Below, piece after piece: positions 52,193 to 64,000 of a stretch of DNA of 64,000 nt; positions within the stretch are counted from its first letter, which is position 1, and every line of letters starts with the position of its first letter. A program made the position numbers and the translations under genes. The DNA comes from Ifrita kowaldi (taxonomy: Eukaryota; Chordata; Aves; Passeriformes; Cinclosomatidae): contig VZRS01001447.1 in assembly GCA_013398055.1 (NCBI GenBank), positions 1-64,000 on the forward strand. Direction: 5' to 3'. The notes below the pieces were generated by a model, which was not told the DNA's origin, did no database searches, and saw only the letters and a list, made by a program, of their open reading frames with translations.

Positions 52193-52733
52193 TTGACTCA
52201 ATTACTCCTTTCTACTAAAGGAGTGCCTGTGACTTAGCACTCAAATGTTCTCAAGTTGAAGAGGGCTAGGTAGATTGTGTCAGCATGCCCACGAATTTAT
52301 TCATTAACAAGTCACTACAATGTAATACAGTAATTGACAAAATGGGAAAAAAACCAACAGAAAGCAACAAAACAAAACCAACCAACCCACTCTTAGAATT
52401 AAAAAAATTAAAAAAAGTCAGACAGAGTGAGAAAGAGACTGCTGTCTCATTCATGAATAAGCTGTATTTTCCAAATCTACGCTGCCTTGATATCATGCTT
52501 TAAAGATACTTATTTCAAACTGTATAAAAAATCATACCATGATTTGAACCTGGCTTAGATCAGTGGCTGCAACTTCTTCATGCAGAAAAGCCTCGATCTA
52601 ATACTCAGAGTCACCACCAGGACCCAGACGGGGTTTAACCTCTGGCTATGCACATCAGCATCACACCAGGACAGCACTACTGTCTTTATGTTTGCAATCT
52701 GGCAGACGTTATCAGACAACAGCACTCCCTCAC

Positions 52734-52781
52734 CTTGAAAGACAGTTGCTTTAAAATTTCTCTTGAGATTTGTTTCAGTAG
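52734..52781 (-). CDS. Candidate small internal exon, unrecognised product
   Basis: On the minus strand the acceptor-like TGTGTCTCCTACCTATAG precedes 52781, and the donor-like TTTCAAG|GTGAGGGAG follows at 52734/52733. The 48 nt are open in two of three phases. In phase 1 (two leading bases, one trailing G) they read TETNLKRNFKATVFQ. The trailing G matches the entry phase of the next candidate exon at 49922-50034, which is open only in that phase. This phase match is the main support. With no recognised family the call is tentative. No upstream exon ending in the right phase was found with confidence. Confidence 0.33.
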
Positions 52782-55700
52782 CTATAGGTAGGAGACACAA
52801 GATCAGGTTCCACCCTCTGAAGGACTTCCTCACACCACAGGCATTCCCAGCAAGAGTCTTACAAACCTCCTGCTTCCTGATGCTCTGCTGTGCTCTATGA
52901 CAGTTGTTCTGCCCCTACTTGAAAGAGTAGCAATTAAATTATTTTACCTTGTCCTCAACACCCATTGGAATATAATTCTGGGTAAGAAGTCTCCATAATT
53001 TAGGTATTTGAAATCAGTTTTGTACCAAGAACATGTGGACAGCAAACTACACTACTCTGACAAAAATGTTTTTCTATGCTATTCATCATTTGGTACAGCT
53101 CTAGCCCTCATAAGAACACACATACAGACTCATACACACACAAGGGGCCCCATCCTCCTCCGTTCTTAGCCTCAGGTAAGAAAATTTTCATTTAAATCAT
53201 GTTTATTAGTGGTTATCTTGGGCATATGAATGCTTCCAGTGTAGCCTTTCTATAGTCAAAACTGCAAATCATCTTCTACAGTTAAGTAAGCCATCACTCA
53301 TCAGTTACATGTCATAGTAAAATCTATCTCTGTTCTTTCTCAAGGTAATTATTTCAGAAGCATCTGCAACAGGGAGCAGCTAAGTATCTGAACAACTTGG
53401 CTCAAGTTTGGCGGATCAGGTTTAGTTTTCATTTAAAGAATTTCTTTTTTAGTCAGTAATGCTACATAAATAAACATTAAAAGCTTAAAAAAAAAATCCA
53501 CTGCAGTAGGTGATCAAAGCTGTGGTTATTTAGGTTCCCTTTTCTTACAGGATGGTTACAACCACATTAGCAATGGTTTTCATTCTTTTTTTTCCCCCCA
53601 TTACAGTGGGATAGCACTGTCCAAGTCATTAGGGTGTGAATGACCTCTGCCCCAGCAGTCATGGCAGAACAGGCTAGTCTTTGCCCATTTATCATCTCAG
53701 CACCTTTCAGCCATCATGATCTACTTACAAAGGTGATGCTGCATACAGACTTCCCATTTTCTTTTTTCTCTTTCTGCTCCCACATGATTTTCCATTTCTT
53801 ACCTGGACCTAAGAACTGGAACTACCTAACTTATTTGGATGACTTTATGTGACAACTGTAGGTCTGCTAATTGAAAGAACGATTAAATTTTGGGTTAGGA
53901 ACTATGCTGGATTTTCAGCATAATGGTTAAAGCATACCGGTGACAACCAAGTCTAAACCATGGACTCAAATGTATAAGTGTGCTAAGATGAGACTGTGAA
54001 ACGAAGGAAAATGTTGTGGCATTATGAAAACAAATGACTACAACAACATTATAATAAACAAACAGCAATGTGTTTGTCACAGATCTTTGGAAGTTATTGT
54101 GCTTTCATTCCTTCAGATAAGCAAGCTGAGACCTGCAATCATAAACATGTTCAAATAATAGTGACTTGAGTGAGACTTATAGAATCTAATCCTCCAGGAT
54201 TTACTCACGTACATAATAACGTATGTAAACTTTTGCAGTACCAGAACCTTAGTTTGTATATTATGCCCATCACATCATAAATTGTGTTATGCAAGCACCA
54301 TTTCCAGTATTTTCACATCTTATTTTCTGTCAGCCTGTTAACATACATTTTTGTTGGTATTTAATACAGACACTATTAAAAGAGAAAAGACAGACAGTCA
54401 CTTGCAATGAAGTGTAGGCAAGGGCTCCTAGGACTCTGCTGGGCTGAAATTTCCTTGGTTCAGTATGGAAAATCTGGCTGGGTTAAAAAAATGTCATTTG
54501 GACTTCAGCCTGAGAAGGTTTGGCAAAATTCCTGGTTTATAGAATTTCTGCTGCCTGCTGCTTGTCTTCCAGGTAGTGCAATGCTTCAGAACTCTAAAGA
54601 TTTTCCTTTACTAATTATTTTTACAGACTTCTTGATAATGCCAACTAATTAATTCTCATGTGATTTAGTTCTTACTGCTTATAGCATGTCATCCATGATT
54701 AAGTTCAAAATCACATGTTAATAGAGCCGCTTTGAATAATATTTGATTTAGTCAACTCTAAATATTTAACGTATAGATAATGATAAAAACAATAATAGAA
54801 AAAATTACCTGCAAATGTTTGGAACATATGAAAATCTACTGCCTCTTCTCAAGGAGACTAGAAAAATATCCAATGTGATACCAAATCTTCATAAAAGTCT
54901 GCATTTCCATTTTGAGTCAATTTTACTTGACAAGACATGACAAGTCCAAGCTAATATTATTGAAGATCATATCCAACATCTCAGCTGCTTAATAATTTAT
55001 TTTATCAAGTATGAGGTTTTCTGTGAGCGACTGGCAAAATCCATAATATGAATCATGGTAATAATGCAAAAATATAGCTACAATGACATTTTGTTCAGGG
55101 AAAAAGAATTAAGCACTAGCTAGCTTGTCCTTTAAACTTTTTTACTACAATATGATTTCTTGAGACAGAAAGCACAAAAACAGTAAGAAGGAATGACCCT
55201 CAGTATTAGGTTCTTACTTTCAGGAGTAAGACAAGAGGATATCAAAACATAATTTGACAACGGAGGTCACAGTGACCATGAAATATTACCTTCAGATATT
55301 GGAAGGGTTAACATAGGAAGAAGGACTAAGAAAGAAATGAAACTAATGAATTTCACTTCAGCAATGAAATTTTCAATGAACTTACATAATTGGTTGTAAG
55401 TTTTTAATGAAAACTTATCTAAGGTGAAAAGAAGTTAAGGAGTGTTCATAATAACTTAAAAAAACACAATATAAAAGAGGTAAATCCTAAAAAGAACCTT
55501 ATCACACCAACACAGCAAAACAACAAAACCATCAATACAAAGAAAGGGTAATAAGTTGCCCTAAATCTTGATTTTTTCCTGATGCCAAAGACAAGATGGA
55601 ATGCACAGTAAGTATTTGAAACATGCTGTAACAAAAGGTCAAATAAACTATTTATAAACAGAGATATATGTATAAAAATACCCTCAAAAATACATGTGTA

Positions 55701-58623
55701 AAGCATAGAAACCAACATAATTGTATGAAAAACAAACTGAATAAAAATATACCCACATTAGACAGGAGAAGAGATAGCAAGCATGATTCAGGCTTAGTAA
55801 TTTTTTTAATTGCAAGAACAATTAAATACTGAAATATATTGCCTGGGGAATAACCATGGTTCAAAGTCTTCAGAATAGGTTAGAAATCCATCTGCCAGAA
55901 GGGCTGTTAGGAAGTGTTATTAACCCTGCCTGGGGAAGGGAGAAGGATTAGAGCCTTTTTATGTGTGATTCCTTCACCCTACAGTTCAGTGTCTATCGTC
56001 ACTAATTCTGTCAGTTTTGTGTGCTAGTTTTGTGTGCCCTTCAGAGCACAACCCCTTATCCTGTTTCTATGAACCTCTGGCTCTCCATCATATTCGTCTC
56101 AGTATTATTTATACCAAGGGTGAAACTGGTCCATTTCCTCAGTATCTGATAGCACTGTTCATATATTAAGGAAAGAACTGGGCAGAGGACAAGAGAAGAA
56201 CACTGTTTACTACACTCAGGGGCTGGAGAGAATTTCAGCTGGGAGAGAAAAGAAGGAGGGAGTTGAGTTTCTGTGTTTTGTATAAGGGTAAAGAAGACAC
56301 AAATGCTTGTGAAATTGATTCACTGGTGTAATATCACTGCTCACAGAAGGACTGTGCACCTTGTTCACTGAGAAGTAACCTCCTTTTCAAATATCTGATC
56401 AAAGGTTTTATTAAAAGTTGGGTTTCTGCTGGAATAACTATGGAATATGTGCAGGATTTTAAAATTACTATTTTCCTGAAGAAAACGCTTCTTGAAGCTT
56501 TTAAAAAGTTGTCAATAGAGAGCCTGTCCACAAGGGTAAAGGCTATGATCGGCCTGAGAAAACTTAAGCATATTAGCTTAGGCACCAAAGCAACACAGCA
56601 CTGACTATACCATACTACCATACCATTCCACCAAGACAACAAGCCTTGCAAATTGTGCTTTATGTACCTGAAAGTTTTTCTTAGTTTTTAATACTTTTCA
56701 GAGAAAAAAAAAGAAGTTGATTGCCAGGCAATAGAATTTTAAACAGCAGTAATATCTAGCTGATGGTTTTTGGTCTGTGGGGGCTCTTACTAAAAGGCAA
56801 GTAAGTAATGAAGAGGCAAAAAATCCCAATTATTTTTATAATGTTTCTTATTTTGCTTACTGTTTGCAATGAATTTCAGGTGTCCTTGAATCCTTAAGAG
56901 TGAAACTGGCTAAAATAGCAACCCATTTCTTGATTAATGCAGACAACAGTGCAAGGCTAGAGGGTAATCCCAAAGTACCTTGCATATCCCTCATCTTACC
57001 TTTCATCTGCTGTGCACAGTGGTGGCCCTAGTGCATTTTAGCCAAGGAAGACAGCCAAGGCTGAAACTGCCAAGTCCCCCTGTGACAAAACTACTAAACA
57101 GCCTAAACTGTCTAGCCCTGGAGCAGCAGGGCCCTGGAAACCAGCAGAATTTCTTGTCTTGCCTCACCTTCCCTTAATCTGAGCTCTCTGAGGGTTATGA
57201 AAAATATCTCAAGACAATCAGCCACATAAAGATTTTGGAACACAGACACGGAATCATTACTGTCACTATTTCCTAAACCATTTGCAGCTTGACAACACTC
57301 CTACAGTATCGATAACTGCACTTAAGTATGTGCAAACTAATAAAAGTTTCTTTTACATGGCTGTCATTGTTGACTTTAGGAAAAGGCCTTCATAATCTAA
57401 AAGACCCTTCCAATAACAACGTCACAGCTTCTTACTCCATAAGGAAAGCTTCTTACATGTAACATAGGCATTTGAAAGCTGAAGTACTTTAAATATCTAT
57501 ATTCACCTGTGTACCTACCACAAAATTTACTGTAAACATACTAGTAAGTGAAAATTCACTTTTCTGTCTGAAAAGTAGGCTGTTGGGATGCAAATGGAAA
57601 AGGCAGTAGTAAGTTCTTATGTTTTTCTCAGTTATTTACTATTTCTCACTATTTTTTGAAACGTTTTTCATGTACGAATCTTATACAGTCCCTATCCAAA
57701 ATCAGTGATGGGATGAATGTACAATAGTGTACAAGTGTGAGAATGTATGGTAGCTAAATCTGTCCATGCTTGCAAGTTGAGCTGTGTTACTATGACAATT
57801 AGACAATCATTTCTTAGAGAAATCAGGCTTTTTTTTTTTTTCTGAATCAGTAATTTCCAATTTCTTTTAAAGTGTGATCACTGCTTGAAAACCAGCATTT
57901 TTCATAGAACACAAGTTAGTGCACTACCAGCACAAATCTACTAGGAATTAACCATGCCGTTCTTGACCACAAACCTATAACATAAAAACAGCCAAGTTTC
58001 ACGGAAAGCTGATATTTAGAGTTCAAATAAAAAGAACCCTGCCGTCCTCCAAATTCAGGCTGACAGATATTTCTTAGTTGTTTGCTGATATAAAAATAAT
58101 TATCAGATATTACGCAGAAGAATTCAAATGAAATTTAACATCACATCTTAAACTGTCATAGTCATGGTTTCTGTACAAAAACCTGCTCAGGCATTTGTGA
58201 ACTTTTTGTTTTGCAACATGATTCTCATGAGAAGTTCAAGGCCAAAACCAAATTTTGTCACCAACTACATTGTTTTCTTTTGTTTTGCATGCCATATTAG
58301 CTTCAGTTGGCAGTAAGCATTCTAGCAATTTTTCTTTTGTGTTCCCATGAAAACAGTGCACAATGAACTGCATCAAGGAAGCAGAGGTCCAACGTGAAAT
58401 CTGGTAATGAAAACATGAACAAACTGCATAACTAGATATTTCTCATTGCTACATTGAGCTAGCACATGTTCTTCAGCTGCGGATTCCCTATAACTCAATA
58501 GGTCTGTAAAGGGACATTTTAAACTGAAGTTTGATAATTTGATGGGGGAGTAGGGGAGAGTAATCAATTATTTTTAAAATATTATCAATTACAATGCACA
58601 AAGTATCACTTCAGGGCTTCCTC

Positions 58624-58638
58624 TTTTTTTTTTTTTTT
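58624..58638 (+). repeat. Poly-T run of 15 bases
   Basis: Simple homopolymer after CTTCCTC. A 13-T run also lies at 57829-57841. Confidence 0.85.
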
Positions 58639-59688
58639 GAACTGGAATACTATTCAGATTTTGCATCTGTGAAGTGCAAAGGGCATTCCCCAGTAAAGTA
58701 TGCTATTATGTGTTACCATTCCTGGCTGAACCATTCTCAGTTCTGTTAGTTTTTATGTCCCATCACTAAACCCAAGCACATGGTTCAGCCTGTACTTTTC
58801 TGCCCTGTCACCAGATTGCTTAAAGACGGCTAAGGGTGTATTTAGATGCTCTCAGTATTTCAATACTCTGTTTACCAGGGTGCTATTAAGAAGCCAGCCT
58901 AATACATAACGTCTGAGCTTAATTTCTGTCTAAATTTATTAGCTATCCTGCGTTTGTTGAACATACTGCAGATGATGGCTACAGCACACAGCAGTGCTGC
59001 AGGACTAACAATTTGCAATCCAGAAGTATGAACCAAAAAGGCCAAATCAAAAATGCAATGAAATGTTGCTATTTAAGAATATTCCCTCTTGAAAAGCTCA
59101 ATACAAGAAAAATATATTCATAACAATAAAAATAATGGTGTTGGATGGTGGAGTAAGCACTCGGTGAGCATTCTTTAAGAAAGGAGTGATGTCTAGCAAA
59201 TTATGGATTAGACAGGAGCAGTAAAAAGAAAAATCCTGAACGTGAGACAAAATAGGACAGCCAAATTTGCACATAAATTAATCAGTATTAGTTTACCTCG
59301 AGGACAAAAATAGGACAGAACAGCTGGTGATTTCAGGCTCACTTCAAGCAATTTTTTTTCATTTTTTAACAAATGGGATCAGGATTTTCTTTTGCAAAAT
59401 ACTGAACAAATATTTAAAGCTAAGTAATTATTTTTCAAGGATTTTGCTTTCTCAATCATAATATTGGTGAAATAACCACTTCAGTGCCAAACAATATATC
59501 AAAAAACATCAATGCATCTCTAAGTGCCAGGAAGTTGTGACCCCACCTCTGTTACTGCATTTTTTGATAGGCAAAACCAAACTAAAAATATTTCAGAAGA
59601 AAGTCTAGACGCAAGAAAAAGGATAAATGATGTTTTGGCTTATTATTATGAAGACAAATACTAATTCATTTTTTAATGCGTTTCCTAC

Positions 59689-59742
59689 CATGCATTCTAT
59701 ATAATATTGATATTATATTAATATATAGAACGCTTGTGCATG
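59689..59742. repeat. Nested inverted repeat, AT-rich hairpin
   Basis: CATGCA (59689-59694) pairs with TGCATG (59737-59742). Inside it, TTCTATAT (59695-59702) pairs with ATATAGAA (59723-59730). The loop between is almost pure A/T. The six-base asymmetry on the right arm makes a small bulge. It could extrude as a cruciform, and no function is known. Confidence 0.55.
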
Positions 59743-62700
59743 TGTATTACTTTATGTGATCAATAAATACATGTGTATTTTATTTTTGTTTATATATAGA
59801 TGAACACACAGCTATTAATTCCATTTCTAAATTAATGTCTGAGTTCTCTTTCTCCACTTATCTCTTTTAAAAAATGGACAAAAGTGGAATTTCATGACAA
59901 ATAACATTCTTTCATACTCATTTCACTGGGGAGTAAATAGCCATGAATGACCTTCTTGTCTTTACCTTTGATTTTTTAAATGCTTCTTGGCACTTTAACA
60001 AATGGTTCACCACACTTCAACTGAAAGGGAAGAAGTTGTCAGCGACTTGATGGATGCTTTTTACTATAACTGTGAGTAGAAATAATACATTTAGCACCAC
60101 ATAGTCTCCTTCTTTTTTTAATACTACTCCTGAATATTGAATTGGTAGAATATATTGCTAAGAATACAGATTTCAAACAAATAGTTAACAGTAAGGTTAA
60201 AATTTCTGAAAAGACACATAGAATTTTCCCTGAAAATTTATAATGAAGGAAATCCGACAAGACTTTGTTCCTAAATCTGTATTGGAATTTGCTCTTAGTC
60301 TTGGATACAAAAATGTGTCAAGAGTTTCCTGATAATGTTCAAATAACTTCATACTGACGGCAACATGAAACAGTTATTGACAGAAAGGGCGATCTATAAA
60401 GAAGTGTCATTAAGCTTGCATGAACTAAATCATATTTTAAAAAATTAAGATGACATAAAGTAATGGTTAAAAGACATATTTTGGGAGTGGGAAAAGGGGG
60501 TTTTGATTTTTTTGTGGAAGGAATCTCTGGTAGTTGGAAGCATTTCCTTTATCTTAGATCCAAGCTTCATTTAATATTTAATCCACTGTTTTTTCCCATA
60601 TCCTTCTGCAACTAGCACATGCTAACGGGAGATGACAGACAGACTTAAATAAGTCACTTGGGGACAGCTCCAAAATAAACTTCGATGCCTTAAATCTGAT
60701 GCCACTACAACAAACCATACTCAACAATCCCTCAGAGATGTCTATGTCATTTTTTTCCTTTTTGACCTGAAACCACATCCATCATTATGTCTGTTGGCAT
60801 TGATACATTTGAAATTTCTCATCTTTCTATCAGGTAACTCATTAATTTCCACAAATAAAATAAATACAGCACTTCTGTGACAGTGATATTTTGCTGAAAT
60901 AAAAGATTGAGCCTTCCGGTATTGTCAAACCAGTATTAGTACACAAAGCACACAAAGAGGCCTGATAGAATGACCAAATTTACAAGTGAAAGTTGACCCA
61001 TATTTCTTTGCTACAGAAGAACTGTTACATTCTCTGCTCCCTTGCCTGCTTTTCTTACCAAAAAAGTCTTTGCACAAGCTCATTCTCCCTTTTTGTCCCT
61101 TGTTTAGTCAGTGCTGCCTGTGCAAGTCAAGCACAGGCAGATAAGAGTGCCAGCAAACCACCGTGGTGACCCGTTAGTGACAGGCAGTTGACAAAGAGAG
61201 CATGAGCTACTATCACACGTAAGTGTTCCACGAAAGTAACTCCTATGATGTTCTTTCACATTTGCATTCTGTCCTCAGTTCATAGGACCCAGCACAAGGC
61301 TGCAACACATCCCAAATGCACTGTTAAGCCTTTCTAATACAGAGACTGGCATTTTCAAAGAAGGCCCCATTTCTAGAGGTAAAACACCCCAACTTACCGA
61401 TTTTCCTGCTATATTGCCAAAGATAGGCACACAGCTACACACATCACAGGTTTACATTCAGAAACACACCTTCTTTACCACCCTTTGCATTCTGCTGCTT
61501 GTGGAAAGCATTGCCTTAGCTTGCCCTTCAGTGCTGTCCACTTTCTCCTTTCAACTCTACTCACAAGCACTGTGACTTTATTTCTAATTTCCTGTTGAAT
61601 TATAAATATTGTATTTTGGAACTTTTTGACACTTTTTTCTTTTCTTGTTTCCTTTGCTGGCCTGTTCCACAGGTCCACACCCTTTCATATTTGTCTCCTA
61701 ATTGTGTCCAGCCTTAAAAATATTTTTGAAAGTAGCTCCTTTTATCCAAAAGTGTGTGGGCTTTTTTCCCCTGAACATACACTCTCCACTGACCTTCCCC
61801 TCTTTTCTGTCCTTACATCTAGGTTGAAAAAAGTTTGTTCAACCCTTCTGTTGCATTCAGTGGATGAATTCTTTTCAAATAAGCACACTGCAGGAGTATT
61901 ATCATGGCAATTCTCAGATGAGAAAATGCAAAATCTTTAATTCTCTTATTCTACATTTTTCAGATTGACAACCTGTTTTGATCTTTCCAACATGGACATA
62001 AACAGTGTACTTTCAGATTACAGAAGTATTTTGCAAATTCTCCCACATTAACACAGAGGTTTTTACTTTCAATATGTAGGATGTCCTAACCATAACAGTG
62101 TAAAAACCTTTATAATTAGTTTTTATTTGGCAATTAATTTGCTAACCTGAAGTTTTGAATTTCCAAACTATTAAAAAAATGGTGGCATAGGGATGGAGAG
62201 ATAAAATAAGTGGGGAAAAATATATTTTCCACTTGGATCAGGAGAGAAAAAGACACAAGACCTTTGTCTCCATGGCCTCACTGTAACTTTAGTTCAATGG
62301 GATTCCAAGGAATATGGGAAGACTTATTAATCCCCCGAGGCCTGTAAACTGCCTATTTTTCCCTTTTTCAGCCTCTCTTGTAGGCAGGGTTCTTCACTTT
62401 CTACAATTCTCTCAAGAGCTGAGGCAGTGGAATTTTAGCCTTCAGTCGTAATAAAGGAATTCTTCTCCCTTGGGTATGCAGCAGTGGGAAGAGGTATAAG
62501 AAAGTTCAAATTCAAAACTAACAGAATCATTTCACATCTTTTTTGATTGTTATCTAGTTCAGGTGACTGGAGAACACTGACAGTTAATTCAATAACATGG
62601 CATCAATATAAGAGTAAGTGTATTTCTGATATCAAGGTGTATACTATCTCACTAATGGATTTTAATTTAAAATGACAATTTACTTCCACACTGCCGGAGT

Positions 62701-64000
62701 GTATTGAAAAGATTTATTTATATATCTAATGAACCATAACATAGAGAAATATAAAGTAGTTTATTACTCTGTGGAGCTCCTCTGAGTTCCACATTCCTGT
62801 CTAATTTTTACTCTGCTAAATGGTAATTAATTCTTGTCATTTACTTTGACAGCTTTCTGTCAGACTGCCAGGTGTAATCCACAAAATACACAGAAAAGCT
62901 ACAACATTGAGATTCATACCACTCTACATGTAAAACATTGAAGTAAAAAACTGAAAATCTATTTGATTTATGACTGAAAATGCAAAAGTACAGGGGATTT
63001 TTTTCCCCATGGACTTATGCCTAGATTAAACTCATCTGGACACATAAATGGCAGTGGTTTTATTAGGCAGATCGAAGAAAATGCAATACTTCAAGAGGCT
63101 CAAGTTCAGTGGCTATCATTCTGCGCTAGAAGTTAGCTGTACATGTAAAATTGCAAGCACATTTCTTTACCCTAAGTAGCAAAATTCTTATTTGGCTATC
63201 TGGTTAATGCTTAATCATTGGCAATCAACTACACAACTTCCAACATACAATTAGCCTTCCTTAGTGTGTCTAGTAGCTATAAATTATACCTCAAAGGAAC
63301 TTGCAGAGTGTCTATATACTTCATCATGACATTTCACTTAAAAAAACCAACTCAGTAAGTGTATACGGCTGCATTATTTCCTCTTTAGAAAATCTGGTCT
63401 AATTTATATGATCATAATCCAACTCCCTGCTCAAATCTTCCATCAGATGGCTCCATCAGGAAGCCTGAATTTGTCTCAGTGGTGATGTAAAATTTTTCAG
63501 TCTGGAAACACTGATTTAACACCTCTGCTTGAGGCCATGATTCTGAGCATGAAAGGTCTGTGCCCCTGGGCTGTTATCTACAACTCTTTTCTGTCCTCCC
63601 AACATAAATTCAGCCATATGCATCTCTCTGAGCAGCTAGTTTCCATTTCTAGTCTTGTACAGAGATTCACAGGTTTCATTATAACAACGCTCTCTAATAC
63701 TATTTGAAGCATTCCCCAATGATTTCCAGGACAAATTATACTATGTAATTGCTTTTCTCAATTTCTCCCTCTCAGCCACCACAACACATCTGCTGCATGG
63801 CCCAGGACAGGGCCCTCAGAGAGGTCACATTAATAATGTACCTTTGGCTGAAAATCGTCTACTAACAGCACTAACCGTGCCTATTAACCCGCAATTCAGC
63901 AATTCATTTCAGGCAGCCTCATCAGTTTACTATTTCAACAAAGTCAACTGCTGTAGCTGAAATCAGGATTAGGGTTTCAGTAAGCGAAGGATTACAAGCA

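Larger units (their letters stand above)
50035..52733. other. Mixed stretch with GC-richer, stop-poor block
   Basis: AT-rich sequence up to about 51420 is followed by a GC-richer block to about 52100 that holds the plus-strand candidate exon at 51444-51659. Long frames there overlap on both strands (51538-51981 minus, 51602-52051 plus), which suggests a shortage of stops rather than two genes. A 21-bp tandem repeat lies at 52152-52192. Confidence 0.6.
52782..64000. other. AT-rich non-coding stretch
   Basis: No gene or dispersed repeat was recognised. It contains poly-T runs at 57829-57841 and 58624-58638 and an inverted repeat at 59689-59742. Blocks of less monotonous sequence at about 62690-62900 and 63780-64000 could be conserved non-coding elements. 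Donor-like minus-strand sites occur near 53800, 57000 and 61395. The best flanked block (about 53800-53870) has stops in all frames, so it could at most be a non-coding exon. Confidence 0.6.

Noticed and set aside
53800..53870. Minus-strand block with strong acceptor and donor motifs
   Set aside because: All three frames contain stops, so it cannot be a coding exon. It could only be a non-coding exon and there is no other support.

Overview
The window looks like non-coding DNA from a bird genome. The DNA is AT-rich with few long reading frames (none above about 155 codons). The only recognisable dispersed repeats are CR1 LINEs with the avian-type 3' end (a 'TTCCAACCTA..ATTCTATGATT' tail). No Alu, B1 or L1 sequence was seen. 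CR1 also occurs in other reptiles, so 'bird' is the best guess, not proven. I found no complete protein-coding gene, rRNA, tRNA, CRISPR array or bacterial-type operon.

Layout: 1-6.5 kb is AT-rich DNA with a paired AP-1-like site (1291-1308) and one exon-like block on the plus strand (2330-2406). A possible 3'-terminal coding exon on the minus strand lies at 6500-6580. Two short CR1 tails lie at 10.25 and 11.5 kb. At 16.95-17.83 kb a sequence of about 440 bp occurs twice in direct orientation, separated by a single N, which looks like an unmerged contig overlap. A 5'-truncated CR1 carrying reverse transcriptase remnants lies at 22.84-23.89 kb. The stretch 25.5-27.3 kb holds octamer/homeodomain-rich blocks that could be conserved non-coding elements. 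A second CR1 lies at 32.05-32.45 kb, an assembly gap at 38.21 kb, and a minus-strand CR1 fragment at 46.8 kb.

The most gene-like signal is a set of small minus-strand blocks with splice-site-like edges. Blocks 52734-52781 and 49922-50034 have compatible reading phases. A weaker block lies at 34846-34911 and a terminal one at 6500-6580. If real, they are exons of one gene of more than 46 kb, read right to left, and most of the window is its introns. I do not recognise the protein. These calls rest on splice motifs and open frames read by eye, so false positives are expected. A plus-strand block at 51444-51659 is another candidate exon, inside the longest non-CR1 open region of the window. Everything else reads as unique AT-rich intronic or intergenic sequence with small tandem repeats and homopolymers.
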